Shown here piece by piece: positions 26,866 through 35,429 of a DNA stretch of 64,000 nucleotides (the first letter of the stretch is position 1; every line of letters begins with the position of its first letter). The notes under the pieces are model-generated. The model was not told the DNA's origin. It was given only the letters and a program-made list of their open reading frames with translations, and did no database searches. The stretch spans positions 1 through 64,000 of the forward strand of contig OY759511.1 of assembly GCA_963662395.1 (NCBI GenBank), in the 5' to 3' direction. The DNA comes from JAPOXR01 sp963662395. Its GTDB lineage: Bacteria; Pseudomonadota; Alphaproteobacteria; Rhodobacterales; Rhodobacteraceae. Both the position numbers and the translations under genes were made by a program.

Positions 26866-27912
26866 GTGAGCGACTTCGTGCCGCCGCCCCGGCCGCCGAT
26901 CGATGTCTTGGCGCTGCTCGAACGTCTCAGCCTTGCGGAGCGGGCCCGCGGCCGTCTCGACGGCGTGCCCCTGCTCCTGCCGCGCCAGGAATTGTTCCTC
27001 TACATGCATGTTCGCAAGGAGGCGGTGCTGTACTCGCAGATCGAGGGCACGCAATCGACGCTGTCGGATCTCCTGCGCTTCGAGACCGGGGCACAGGCAG
27101 GCGAGCCGATCGACGGCATTCGCGAGGTGTCCGGTCATGTCGATGCGATGATGCACGGCCGACTCCTGCAAGGCGGTCGCGGCAAGACCAAGGCCCCGGG
27201 CGAATTCCGCTGCACCCGGAACCGGGTCGGTGGCAGCCGCCCGGGCAATGCGCTCCACGTGCCACCTCCGGTTGCCGAACTCGACTCCTGTCTCGATGCC
27301 CTGGAAGGCTTCTTCCACGACAATACATCGGGCCTGTCAGCGCTCATCAAGGCCGGGCTGATCCATGTCCAGTTCGAGATCATCCATCCGTTTCTCGACG
27401 GCAACGGCCGAATCGGACGGCTGCTCCTGACGCTCTGTCTTGGCGTCCAGGGGGTCCTGAGAACTCCGCTGCTTTACCTCAGCCTCTACCTCGAGACCCA
27501 TCGCGTCGAGTATTGCCGGCGCCTGCAGGAGGTGCGCGAGCGGGGCAATTGGGAGGCCTGGCCGGAATTCTTCCTTGCCGGTGTCGCCAAAACCGCTGAC
27601 CAGGCCTTCGACGCCGTCACCCGGATCGTGGATCTCTTCCAGGAAGACCGGGAGCGCATCACGATGGACAACGCCCGGGCCGGACCGGCCCTGCGGCTCC
27701 ACGATTGGTTTCGGCAAATGCCGTTCCTGACCTCGGGCCTGCTCGTGAAGAAAACCGGATTGACCGCGCCGACCGTGAATGCCGCGTTGGCAGAACTCGA
27801 GCACCTCGGAATCGTCAAGGAGATCACCGGGCGAAGGCGGGGCAGGGTCTACGGGTATGGACGGTATCCGGACATTCCGAGCGAGGGGACGGAGCCGCCG
27901 TCAGGCGTGTAG
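26866..27912 (+). CDS. Fic family protein (class II), with apparent internal deletion
   Basis: Fic domain enzymes usually transfer AMP to target proteins. The active-site motif HPFLDGNGRIGR is intact (about residues 174-185). The autoinhibitory (S/T)xxxE(G/N) helix is present as SQIEG near residues 57-61, marking class II. A C-terminal winged-helix domain follows (FLTSGLLVKKTGLTAPTVNAAL). Compared from memory with SoFic-like proteins, about 20 residues are missing between VDAMMHG and RLLQGGRG, the helix normally holding the RLLREIH segment, and the usual QNWIGG reads TRNRVGG. The frame is intact, so this is either a functional variant or early decay. The start is GTG 26866; GGGAGG is very close upstream. 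Confidence 0.88.
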   Translation: MSDFVPPPRPPIDVLALLERLSLAERARGRLDGVPLLLPRQELFLYMHVRKEAVLYSQIEGTQSTLSDLLRFETGAQAGEPIDGIREVSGHVDAMMHGRLLQGGRGKTKAPGEFRCTRNRVGGSRPGNALHVPPPVAELDSCLDALEGFFHDNTSGLSALIKAGLIHVQFEIIHPFLDGNGRIGRLLLTLCLGVQGVLRTPLLYLSLYLETHRVEYCRRLQEVRERGNWEAWPEFFLAGVAKTADQAFDAVTRIVDLFQEDRERITMDNARAGPALRLHDWFRQMPFLTSGLLVKKTGLTAPTVNAALAELEHLGIVKEITGRRRGRVYGYGRYPDIPSEGTEPPSGV

Positions 27913-28200
27913 ACCGACAGATCTGCCCCTGCGACCGAAGGTATGCGATGGGGTGGGCGCCCCCTCCGAACTGCGCCAGGTTGCACCGGAGAAAACGCCG
28001 GGCGACCTCCGCAAATGAGGTGGAGAGGTGAGTGTCCACGGAACAGGCTGCCATCGCCGGCATCAGATTATTGAAGTGAAGCGGCGCTGCACCTCTTTCT
28101 CCATGGCTTAACAGGCTCCGACCGCAACCCCGTTCAACCCGGTCAGGGACACACTGCAGCGTCACCAGCCTGGAGATTCCGTATCCAGGGGGTTGGTCCA
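27913..28200. other. Intergenic stretch between fic and the ABC importer
   Basis: No open frame here has recognisable protein character, and no RNA gene or strong hairpin was found. It separates a plus-strand fic gene from the 3' end of the minus-strand catabolic operon. Confidence 0.5.
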
Positions 28201-29304
28201 TCAATCGAGCGTGATTGAATCACCGGAGGCAGCATCGAAGAAACGAAGTTTGGGCCTGGAAAGGGACAAGGACAGCCTGTCACCAGGTCGGACACGCGCA
28301 CCGGCGTCAGGCGGCAGTCGAATCGTGAACGCGCAACTGGCGTTGCTGAGCATCACCAATGTCTCGTGCCCCAATTCCTCGATACCCAGGACCTTCCCGG
28401 ACATATCGGCCAAACTGCCATCATCCACCAGGGTCGCGTTTTCAGGTCGAAACCCGACAATCAAGGCACCATCACTGGCTGCCGCAGCCAGTGATTTTTC
28501 CTGTTCGCCGCCGCACGCGATCTTGACACCATCGGCTACAAGGCTCGGCGTGATTGAATCATTGTCCAGCTGACAGGTGATCAGGTTCATCGGCGGCGTC
28601 CCCATGAACTCGGCAACAAAAGTATTCGCCGGGCGGTCGTAAAGGTCCCGGGGCGAGGCCACTTGCTGGATTTTTCCGTTGTTCATGACGACGATCTTGA
28701 TTCCCATGGTCATGGCTTCGGTTTGATCGTGGGTCACATAGAGGGTCGTCACACCCAGCGCCTGTTGCAGCCGGGTGATCTCGGACCGTGTTTGCACCCG
28801 GAGTTTTGCGTCAAGATTGCTGAGCGGTTCATCCATCAGGAAAAGCCTGGGCTGCCGCACGATGGCGCGACCCAGGGCGACCCGCTGGCGCTGGCCACCG
28901 GATAATTGTGCAGGGCGCCTTTCCAGCAAATCCTCAAGATCAATGGACTGAGCCGCCTGTTTGACCCGGGTGTCAATCTCTGCGCGGGGCACGCGACGCC
29001 GGCGCAACGCATAGGCCAGATTTTCATAGACCGACAAATGAGGGTAGAGCGCGTAGTTCTGGAACACCATCGCCACGTCCCGATCGCGCGGCGACACGTC
29101 GTTGACACGTTTGTTGCCGATCAGGATGTCCCCGCTGGTTGCCTGTTCCAGCCCGGCCACCATGCGCAAGGTTGTGGACTTGCCGCACCCCGAAGGCCCG
29201 ACCAGGACCACGAATTCGCCGTCGGCGATGTCAAGGGAAATGTCGTTTACGGCGACATGTTCGGGGAAGATCTTGCTGACATTCTTCAGGTTTGCAGTTG
29301 TCAT
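28201..29304 (-). CDS. Carbohydrate ABC transporter ATP-binding protein (UgpC/MalK type)
   Basis: Energises a CUT1 sugar importer. Walker A GPSGCGKST, Q-loop VFQNYALYPHLSV, signature LSGGQRQRVALGRAI, Walker B LFLMDEPLSNLD and the switch YVTHDQTEAM are all canonical. The C-terminal ~130 residues form the OB-fold regulatory domain (LIVGFRPENATLVD). 367 aa from ATG 29304. It lies 10 nt after the second permease gene and closes the importer operon. MalK-type ATPases sometimes serve several importers. Confidence 0.93.
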   Translation of the reverse strand: MTTANLKNVSKIFPEHVAVNDISLDIADGEFVVLVGPSGCGKSTTLRMVAGLEQATSGDILIGNKRVNDVSPRDRDVAMVFQNYALYPHLSVYENLAYALRRRRVPRAEIDTRVKQAAQSIDLEDLLERRPAQLSGGQRQRVALGRAIVRQPRLFLMDEPLSNLDAKLRVQTRSEITRLQQALGVTTLYVTHDQTEAMTMGIKIVVMNNGKIQQVASPRDLYDRPANTFVAEFMGTPPMNLITCQLDNDSITPSLVADGVKIACGGEQEKSLAAAASDGALIVGFRPENATLVDDGSLADMSGKVLGIEELGHETLVMLSNASCAFTIRLPPDAGARVRPGDRLSLSLSRPKLRFFDAASGDSITLD

Positions 29305-29314
29305 TGCATATCCT

Positions 29315-30196
29315 TCAACCCTTGACCCCACCAGCGGTCAATCCCCGGACCAGGTATCTTTGGAGCACCAGAAAGATCAACACGGCGGGCAATGTCGTAA
29401 TTGTAGCGGCCGCCATCACCTGGTCCCAGGGCGTGACGAATTCACCGGAAAACGATGCAAGGCCCACAGAGATCGTCCATTGATCCGGATCTCTGATGAA
29501 TATCCTCGCATACAGGTATTCGTCCCAGGCGATGATGAAGCAGAACAGGAATGTCGACGCCAGGCCGGGCAGCGACAGGGGTAGCGTGATCCGAAACATC
29601 GTCTGGACACGCGATGCACCGTCTATCAACGAAGCCTCCTCCAATTCCAGCGGGATGGCTTCGAAGAAAGGTTTCAGCAAGGCCGTCGCCACGGGGATCA
29701 GAAACGCGAGGTACACCAACGACAACCCGGACAGGCTGTCAAGCAGCCCCAACTTCGCCAAGATCGGAAACATCGGCAGCGCAAGCAGGATGCCCGGCAA
29801 CATTTGCGTCAGAAGAAACAGCATTTCCGACGCGCGTCCTGTCCGCAACCGAAACCGTGCGAGGCTGTAGGCGGCCATGGCGCCGAACAGCGATGCCAGA
29901 AGCGCCGTCATGAATGACACCAGGGTCGAGTTCCACAGCCACTGTGCCAGATCAGAATCGCGGAAGATGTCCCTGTACGGCTGAAAAACGGATCCCGCAC
30001 TCGGCAAGAGCTGTGGCGGATATTCGAACAGGAGCGCGCTGGGCCTGATCGACGTCACGATCATCCAGTAGAAAGGGAATATGGCGGCCGTGCACATGAA
30101 CAGGATAACTGCCGCCAGCGCCAATCGGCTTCCGTACAGGCCGAGACGCAAGGAATACTGGTCAGCGGTTTGAGTCATTGAATCGGGTCTAACCAT
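29315..30196 (-). CDS. Carbohydrate ABC transporter permease (MalG type)
   Basis: Inner-membrane permease of about 293 aa with six predicted helices. The cytoplasmic EAA loop reads EAIPLELEEASLIDGASRVQ, the contact site for the ATPase. The N-terminal FPFYWMIVTSIRP is typical of the MalG half of CUT1 permeases. ATG 30196 overlaps the upstream permease stop by 8 nt; ATG 30178 is an alternative. It works with the adjacent MalF-type permease. Confidence 0.92.
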   Translation of the reverse strand: MVRPDSMTQTADQYSLRLGLYGSRLALAAVILFMCTAAIFPFYWMIVTSIRPSALLFEYPPQLLPSAGSVFQPYRDIFRDSDLAQWLWNSTLVSFMTALLASLFGAMAAYSLARFRLRTGRASEMLFLLTQMLPGILLALPMFPILAKLGLLDSLSGLSLVYLAFLIPVATALLKPFFEAIPLELEEASLIDGASRVQTMFRITLPLSLPGLASTFLFCFIIAWDEYLYARIFIRDPDQWTISVGLASFSGEFVTPWDQVMAAATITTLPAVLIFLVLQRYLVRGLTAGGVKG

Positions 30197-31088
30197 GGCG
30201 TGGCCGACTCGTGATCAGCGCATAGAAGGCTGCAAGCATGATGGACATGACCAGCAACAGCGAACCCATGGTGAAGGCCGAGCCCGCCCGAAAGTACTGG
30301 AATGCCTCGAAATAGATGTGCACCACCAACGCGTTGGTGGCACCTGCGGGCCCTCCCTGGGTCATCAGGAAAATGAAGACAAAATTTCCAAAGCTCCAGA
30401 TCAAGAGCAGCAGGACCACGATGGCCATGACGCGCTGGAGTCCCGGCAGTGTGATGTCGAGAAACCTCCGAATTGGTCCGGCACCATCTATGTTGGAGGC
30501 TTCGTAGATTTCATCCGGAATTGTCTGCAAACCAGCCAAGAACACAAGCGCTGCAAACGGATAGGTTTTCCAGATGTTCACGATCACCACCGCGCTCAAC
30601 GCGTAATCCGGATCGCTTAACCAGGTCGGCCCGGTTTCCACGAAGGGTAACAGAGTCAGCACGTAGTTGATTACGCCGAAATCGGGGTTGTAGAGCCATT
30701 GCCAGATCAGGGCAGACACAACATGTGGCACCGCCCATGGCAAAATGATCAATGCCCGCACAATCGCCCGACCGGGAAATGACAGGTTCAGCACAAGCGC
30801 CGATGCCAGCCCAAGGACCACACTTCCGATCACGGTACCAAGTGAGAACTTGACTGTCACCCAAACCGCCGCCCAGGTGTCCGGGTTGGCCAGAACGGAG
30901 ACATAGTTCTTCAGGGTAAAGGGGATCTTGAAGCCGAGCGCGATCATGCGACTGTCGGTGAAGCTGACGCGTATGCCCCATACCAATGGGCCAAGCACCA
31001 ACAGACAGATCAGAAGAAGGACAGGCCACAGCAACACAGCAGGCAGCCATCGGTCTTGCTTGTCTGCGTGATTACCGCCGACCTGCAT
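30189..31088 (-). CDS. Carbohydrate ABC transporter permease (MalF type)
   Basis: About 299-aa permease with six helices and the EAA loop DEIYEASNIDGAGPIRRFLDI. The early WLPAVLLWPVLLLICLLVLGPLVWGI helix and the loop-2 FTLKNYVSVLANP are typical of MalF-like CUT1 subunits. I take ATG 31088 as start; a TTG at 31112 would add 8 residues. It overlaps the MalG-type gene. An intercistronic hairpin separates it from the binding-protein gene upstream. Confidence 0.92.
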   Translation of the reverse strand: MQVGGNHADKQDRWLPAVLLWPVLLLICLLVLGPLVWGIRVSFTDSRMIALGFKIPFTLKNYVSVLANPDTWAAVWVTVKFSLGTVIGSVVLGLASALVLNLSFPGRAIVRALIILPWAVPHVVSALIWQWLYNPDFGVINYVLTLLPFVETGPTWLSDPDYALSAVVIVNIWKTYPFAALVFLAGLQTIPDEIYEASNIDGAGPIRRFLDITLPGLQRVMAIVVLLLLIWSFGNFVFIFLMTQGGPAGATNALVVHIYFEAFQYFRAGSAFTMGSLLLVMSIMLAAFYALITSRPRHG

Positions 31089-31145
31089 CACCCCCTGTTT
31101 TATCCCAAGCAATCGCCCGTCTTGCTTGTCGAATGAGTGGGCGCT

Positions 31146-31175
31146 GGCGCTGCCACCCGTGAGAGCCGCAGCGCC
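31146..31175 (-). promoter_or_regulatory. Intercistronic stem-loop between binding-protein and permease genes
   Basis: GGCGCTGC (31146-31153) pairs exactly with GCAGCGCC (31168-31175) around a 14-nt loop. Hairpins here are common in ABC importers, where they raise binding-protein mRNA over the permeases by partial termination or 3'-end protection. Confidence 0.55.
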
Positions 31176-31185
31176 TGTTTCGTGC

Positions 31186-32457
31186 TTATTGGCTGATCAA
31201 GGCCACAACTTCGCTCTGGGCTGTTGCCATAGCCTCTTCGATCGGAGCATCGCGGTAAAGAATCAACTCGATCTGGTCGGCAATGATCTTCAAGACCTCG
31301 TTCCCATAGGTCTCCAGGCCGGTGGGCATGATCGACTCGGAGTACTTGTCAGACGCTTCCTGAAAAGGCGCAAACCAGGCGTTCTCTTCAAGATAACCAT
31401 CGGGCAGGTTGTTCAAGCGCGGCGAGATGGCGCCTGTCATTTCAACCATTTCCTGCTGCCATTGTGCATTTTGCAGGTGTTGGATCAGCTTGAACGCCTC
31501 TTCCGGGTGCTTTGATCCGGCAGGGACCGACCAAATCTGGTAGGCCGCCGCAGTTCTGTGACCCGGCCAGGGCATCTGCGCCGCTTGCAGGACTGGAACG
31601 ATCTCGGGGTTTCTCTCTCGTGCAAAACCCATCATCCATGATCCGTCAAACAAGACCGCGACCTTGCCTTCCCACCACATCTGTCGATAAGTGGATTTGT
31701 CGACATCACGGGGCATGACGCCAGCGTCGAAGACTGATTTGAACTGCCTGATCGCCTCGACGTTTTCCGCCGAGTCAATGGTCGGTGTGCCGTCCACGGC
31801 CCAGTTGCCGCCATTGGCCATGACCCACTGCGTGACATCCATATAGGTCTCAACATAGCTCCCGGGCTTAACCATTGCCGCATAGCCAAACTGATCGGGG
31901 GCATTGGTCAATTTCTCGACCATGGCCGAGAAGTCTTCCGGATTGTCCGGAAATTCGTCATATCCCGCTTCGGCCAGCAATTCGGTATTGTAGAACGGAA
32001 TATAGTTGGCAACCATGTGGATCACGCCATAGGTGCTGCCGTCGGAAATTACCGGCGAGGCGAACTGGGCAGCCGAATAGGTATCCGGTGTGATCTCGGC
32101 TCCATCCATGTAGGCGTCAAGTGGCGCCAACAGGTCGTTGCGCAGGAAGTCACCCATGTTCATGTTCAGAAGATGGATAACGTCCGGCGCCGTTCCCGAA
32201 CTCATCTCGATCAGCATCTGGTCGGCATAGCCTCCATAGCCGAGGTTATAGCCATCAACCTTGATTCCGGGGTTGTCAGCTTCAAAGGCGGCGATCGCCT
32301 TGTCCAACCATGCCTTGTTGCCCGGCTCGCCAAACCACCAGCTTGGCAAACGCAGGGTAATGTCTTCGGCATAGGTCGGTGCTGCCGCCCCGAGGCCGGC
32401 AACCAGAGACACCGCCGCGGCCATCGCCAGCGGTCTTGCTCGTTGAATTAGACGCAT
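31186..32457 (-). CDS. Sugar ABC transporter substrate-binding protein (CUT1 family 1)
   Basis: Periplasmic binding protein of 423 aa. A clear Sec signal peptide (MRLIQRARPLAMAAAVSLVAG, cleavage likely after TYA) precedes mature EDITLRLPSWW. Family features include FEADNPGIKVDGYNLGYGGYADQ and GTAPDVIHLLNMNMGDF. ATG 32457 has AAGGAGGAAG just upstream, a strong Shine-Dalgarno fixing the start. It is the first gene of the importer operon, directly after the LacI-type operator. The ligand is unknown; neighbouring enzymes suggest a sugar or sugar derivative degraded by oxidation. Confidence 0.93.
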   Translation of the reverse strand: MRLIQRARPLAMAAAVSLVAGLGAAAPTYAEDITLRLPSWWFGEPGNKAWLDKAIAAFEADNPGIKVDGYNLGYGGYADQMLIEMSSGTAPDVIHLLNMNMGDFLRNDLLAPLDAYMDGAEITPDTYSAAQFASPVISDGSTYGVIHMVANYIPFYNTELLAEAGYDEFPDNPEDFSAMVEKLTNAPDQFGYAAMVKPGSYVETYMDVTQWVMANGGNWAVDGTPTIDSAENVEAIRQFKSVFDAGVMPRDVDKSTYRQMWWEGKVAVLFDGSWMMGFARERNPEIVPVLQAAQMPWPGHRTAAAYQIWSVPAGSKHPEEAFKLIQHLQNAQWQQEMVEMTGAISPRLNNLPDGYLEENAWFAPFQEASDKYSESIMPTGLETYGNEVLKIIADQIELILYRDAPIEEAMATAQSEVVALISQ

Positions 32458-32579
32458 CACTTCCTCCTTGTCATGCCGGATCGGCACTTTTCTGATCGCG
32501 GAATTTCCGCCGGTTTGTCTTCGGTCCGAGGGGCGAGTCATTCCTGACCATGCTCCCGCAACCACCACTTCAAGACATC

Positions 32580-32595
32580 CATGTAACGTTACATG
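32580..32595. promoter_or_regulatory. LacI-family operator of the importer operon
   Basis: CATGTAACGTTACATG is a perfect 16-bp palindrome with the central CG and TGTAACGTTACA core typical of LacI/GalR-family sites. It begins a few bases after the predicted transcription start and 123 nt before the binding-protein ATG, a classic repression position. The LacI-family gene at 38235-39290 is the obvious candidate ligand-responsive repressor. Confidence 0.82.
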
Positions 32596-32606
32596 TTTGA
32601 CAGTCA

Positions 32607-32644
32607 GATATACAGACGGGCAATTTGATCGTCAACGATCAAAT
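32607..32644 (-). promoter_or_regulatory. Importer operon promoter with an overlapping second palindrome
   Basis: On the minus strand TTGACG (32635-32630) and TATATC (32612-32607) are spaced 17 nt, a plausible sigma-70 promoter. The -35 lies in the centre of a 22-bp perfect palindrome whose arms are ATTTGATCGT (32623-32632) and ACGATCAAAT (32635-32644), suggesting a second regulator site. The rest of the 32458-32906 gap shows no gene. Confidence 0.6.
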
Positions 32645-32906
32645 GGCAACGTGCAGGCGAATGGTCTCTGCCCTGAACACTGGTGAGCAGTCGCTTGTGT
32701 GGGTAGCCAGGTTTCATCGAGAAGCCTCCAGTGCGAAATTGCGGCACGTCGGAGACACCCATGTTCAATATCTCCGGTTGCCTGGCCCAATCGTCGGGCG
32801 GGGAGGAGCGGATTGCGGAGCACCACCGACTTCCAGGGAGGAGCTCCTTGAGAATCCGGTTGACGTCGGATGACTTGCCGAATGAACTGCATTCCAGTCG
32901 GACCAT

Positions 32907-34526
32907 CTAGCTGCCTTCCGAAACAAAGTCAGCCGCGCGATATCCCAGTGCCATGGCGATTGCGTTGGTATTGCCGGATGGAATGAAGGGGATCGAAGAA
33001 CAGTCCATGACCCTGAGGTTGTCCACCCCGCGCACTCTGAACCTCGTGTCCAGAACTGCGCCGGGATCGCTTGCGGGCCCCATTCTTGCGGTGCCCACGG
33101 GATGATAGTTCGTCTTCACCTGTCCACCGCAGTAGCGGCGCCAGTCTTCATCTGTCTCGATGTCCTGCCCAGGCATCAGTTCCTCTGCCATCAGGTCGCC
33201 CATCGGGGTCGTGCGCACGATCTTGCGCGCAATGCGCAGGGCATCGATGGTCAGCTTCAGGTCATCGGCATGCCCGAAGAAGTTCAGAGAAACCTTCGGC
33301 TTGTCGAGCGGGTTGGCCGAGGCAAGTCTTACCGCCCCGCGCGCCCTGGGTCGCAACAAACAGGCGGTGAGCGTGACACCGGGTGCCTTCCTCTTCTTGA
33401 CATCACGATCAAGATAGACGGTTGGAACGCAATAAAGCTGGATGATCGGGCGGTCGGTGCCTGCGGGATCGAAAAAACAGCAACTTTCAACACCGGTGGT
33501 GCCGACGGGACCCGATCCGAAAGCCAGATATTCGATGCCGTTCTTCAGCATTCTCCACCCTTTGTCCTGCCCGTAATAGGTCGCTGACCCGGCGCGGGTC
33601 TTCGTGACCAGGGGCACTTCATGGTGGTCCTGCAGGTGCTGTCCAACACCGGGCAAATCGACCACGACCGGGATGCCGTGCTCGCCCAGATGATCTGCCG
33701 GCCCCAGGCCGGACAACATCAGGAGCTTCGCGGTGTTGTAGGTGCCCGCCGCGATCAGCAGCTCGCGGTCGGGGCGTGCGGCATGCTTCGTGCCATTCCT
33801 GTCGTATTGCACCCCCACGGCGCGATTTCCCGTAACTTCGATTCTTGTCGCCATTGCGCCCAACTCGACGGTCAGTAGCCCCGTGGCCTCGGCCAGCTTC
33901 AGGAACGACGATGCCGCGTCGCACCGAACGCGACGGCCAAACTTGTCGCGACCGATCGTGAACTGCATGGTTCCGACACCACCTTGCCGGGTTCCATTGA
34001 AATCATGGTTGTAGGGAATTCCCGCCCTTTGTGCGGCAAGGATGAAGGCCCTGGTCATTTCCGAGATGTTGCCAACATCCGTCACGTCCAGCGGCCCGCC
34101 GATGCCATGGAAGGCGTCGTTCAGACGGCCATTGCTTTCCATACTGCGAAATACAGGCAGCACATCATCATAACGCCAGCCCGAATTGCCCCCGAAATAG
34201 GCATCCCAATCATCGTAGTCCCTGGCCTGACCGCGCATGTAGACCATCGCGTTTACCGCACTGCCGCCGCCCAGCACCCTGGCCTGCGGCACGATGGGAG
34301 CCCGGCCATCAAGTTCGGGTGCCGGAACCGACTGGTGCATCTCGAGATAGGTGTCGCGCTCGATGTATTTCGAATAACCGGCAGGCAGCCGCATGATCCA
34401 GTTGATCCTCTTGTTGCCGCGCTCCAGCAGCAACACCCGGGCACCGTAGAGCGTCGTCAAACGCCAGGCGGCAACACAGGCTGAACTGCCGCCACCGACG
34501 ATTACATAGTCATAATTCTTGTTCAT
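32907..34526 (-). CDS. GMC family FAD-dependent oxidoreductase
   Basis: Flavoenzyme of 539 aa that oxidises an alcohol or sugar hydroxyl. The FAD-binding Rossmann motif is YVIVGGGSSACVAAWRL. GMC signature regions are RVLGGGSAVNAMVYMRG and AAGTYNTAKLLMLSGLGP. The catalytic histidine is in NYHPVGTARMG and the partner Asn in SGNTNAIAMALGYRA. There is no signal peptide, so it is cytosolic. The IS5 element just upstream has cut it off from the amidohydrolase and dehydratase genes on the same strand. Within the island it may perform the first oxidation of the imported sugar. Confidence 0.92.
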   Translation of the reverse strand: MNKNYDYVIVGGGSSACVAAWRLTTLYGARVLLLERGNKRINWIMRLPAGYSKYIERDTYLEMHQSVPAPELDGRAPIVPQARVLGGGSAVNAMVYMRGQARDYDDWDAYFGGNSGWRYDDVLPVFRSMESNGRLNDAFHGIGGPLDVTDVGNISEMTRAFILAAQRAGIPYNHDFNGTRQGGVGTMQFTIGRDKFGRRVRCDAASSFLKLAEATGLLTVELGAMATRIEVTGNRAVGVQYDRNGTKHAARPDRELLIAAGTYNTAKLLMLSGLGPADHLGEHGIPVVVDLPGVGQHLQDHHEVPLVTKTRAGSATYYGQDKGWRMLKNGIEYLAFGSGPVGTTGVESCCFFDPAGTDRPIIQLYCVPTVYLDRDVKKRKAPGVTLTACLLRPRARGAVRLASANPLDKPKVSLNFFGHADDLKLTIDALRIARKIVRTTPMGDLMAEELMPGQDIETDEDWRRYCGGQVKTNYHPVGTARMGPASDPGAVLDTRFRVRGVDNLRVMDCSSIPFIPSGNTNAIAMALGYRAADFVSEGS

Positions 34527-34560
34527 GAAACATGCTCCTGACCAAAGCGGGTCCAGCTAG

Positions 34561-35429
34561 GGCCTGTTGACAATCATGTTGCCGCAACCACGCCACTGAC
34601 GAGATGAATCGCCGCCGCGAAGCTGGCTTCGGTCTTGTCGTAGCGGGTGGCGATCGCCCGGAACTCCTTGATTCTTGCGAAGAAGTTCTCGATCCGGTGG
34701 CGCCACTTGTACATCTCCCGGTCATGATGCCGGGGCACTGTCCGGTGGCGCCTCGCGGGAATCACCGCCATCGCTCCGCTCTCCCCGATCGCCTCGATCA
34801 GCCAGCCGGCATCGAATGCCCTGTCGCCGATGAGGGCCCCGTATTGGAGATCGTCGATGAGTTCCGGCACGCCGGCCAGGTCATGTGCCTGTCCGGGAAG
34901 GATCACGAAGCGGACGAGACAGCCAAGGGCGTCCACGATCGCCACGATCTTGCTGGTCAGGCCGCCCCGGGAGCGTCCGATACCCTGCTTCGAGGTCCCC
35001 CTTTTGCGCCGGCCGCCTTCTGGTGCGCCTGCACGATGGTGCCGTCCACGAACACGTATTCGAGGTCGAACTCATCGGACAACTCGTTGAATACGGTCTC
35101 GAAGACACCCGAAAGGGCCCATCTGCGGAAGCGCTTGAAGACACTGTTCCAGTTGCCGAAATGCTCCGGAAGGTCGCGCCAGGGCGAGCCGGTGCGGATC
35201 CGCCACAGTACCGCCTCGAGAAACATCCTGTTGTCTGCCGCGGTGACGCCGGGATCGGTTGCCTTGCCGGGCAGCATGGGCTCGATCCGCGCCCACATGG
35301 CGTCGGTGAGCACCGTCCTGTCTTCATTCATCCGTCATTTTCCTCACCTGCTCGTGCCGCCATTCCGACGTGCGTTGCAGGGAAAATGGCATCGATTCGC
35401 CCGATTGGCAACCCGATTGTCAACAAGCC
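34561..35429 (-). mobile_element. IS5-family insertion sequence (IS427-like group), copy 1
   Basis: An 869-bp element with 15-bp terminal inverted repeats GGCCTGTTGACAATC (left) and GGCTTGTTGACAATC (right, as reverse complement), one mismatch apart. CTAG borders both ends (34557-34560 and 35430-35433), as duplicated target or preferred CTAG/TA site. It holds one transposase read across two frames. Copy 2 at 48997-49865 has the same length and almost the same sequence. Confidence 0.93.
34574..35331 (-). CDS. IS5-family transposase (OrfA/OrfB by -1 frameshift), copy 1
   Basis: OrfA (start 35331) carries the DUF4096-type N-terminal domain: LTDAMWARIEPMLPG and MFLEAVLWRIRTGSPWRDLP, then VFVDGTIVQAHQKAAGAKGG with the first catalytic Asp. 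The frame then moves by -1 at an A4G5 run (34997-35005 on this strand) into OrfB with GIGRSRGGLTSKIVAIVDAL, ALIGDRAFDAGWL (second Asp) and MYKWRHRIENFFARIKEFR (Glu). Together they give a complete DDE transposase. The same slippery run is kept in copy 2, supporting programmed frameshifting rather than decay. Confidence 0.9.

Noticed and set aside
26706..28200. A tRNA-Arg-borne integration site for a genomic island
   Set aside because: No integrase gene and no direct repeat of the tRNA 3' end was found downstream in the window, so the attachment-site idea stays unsupported.
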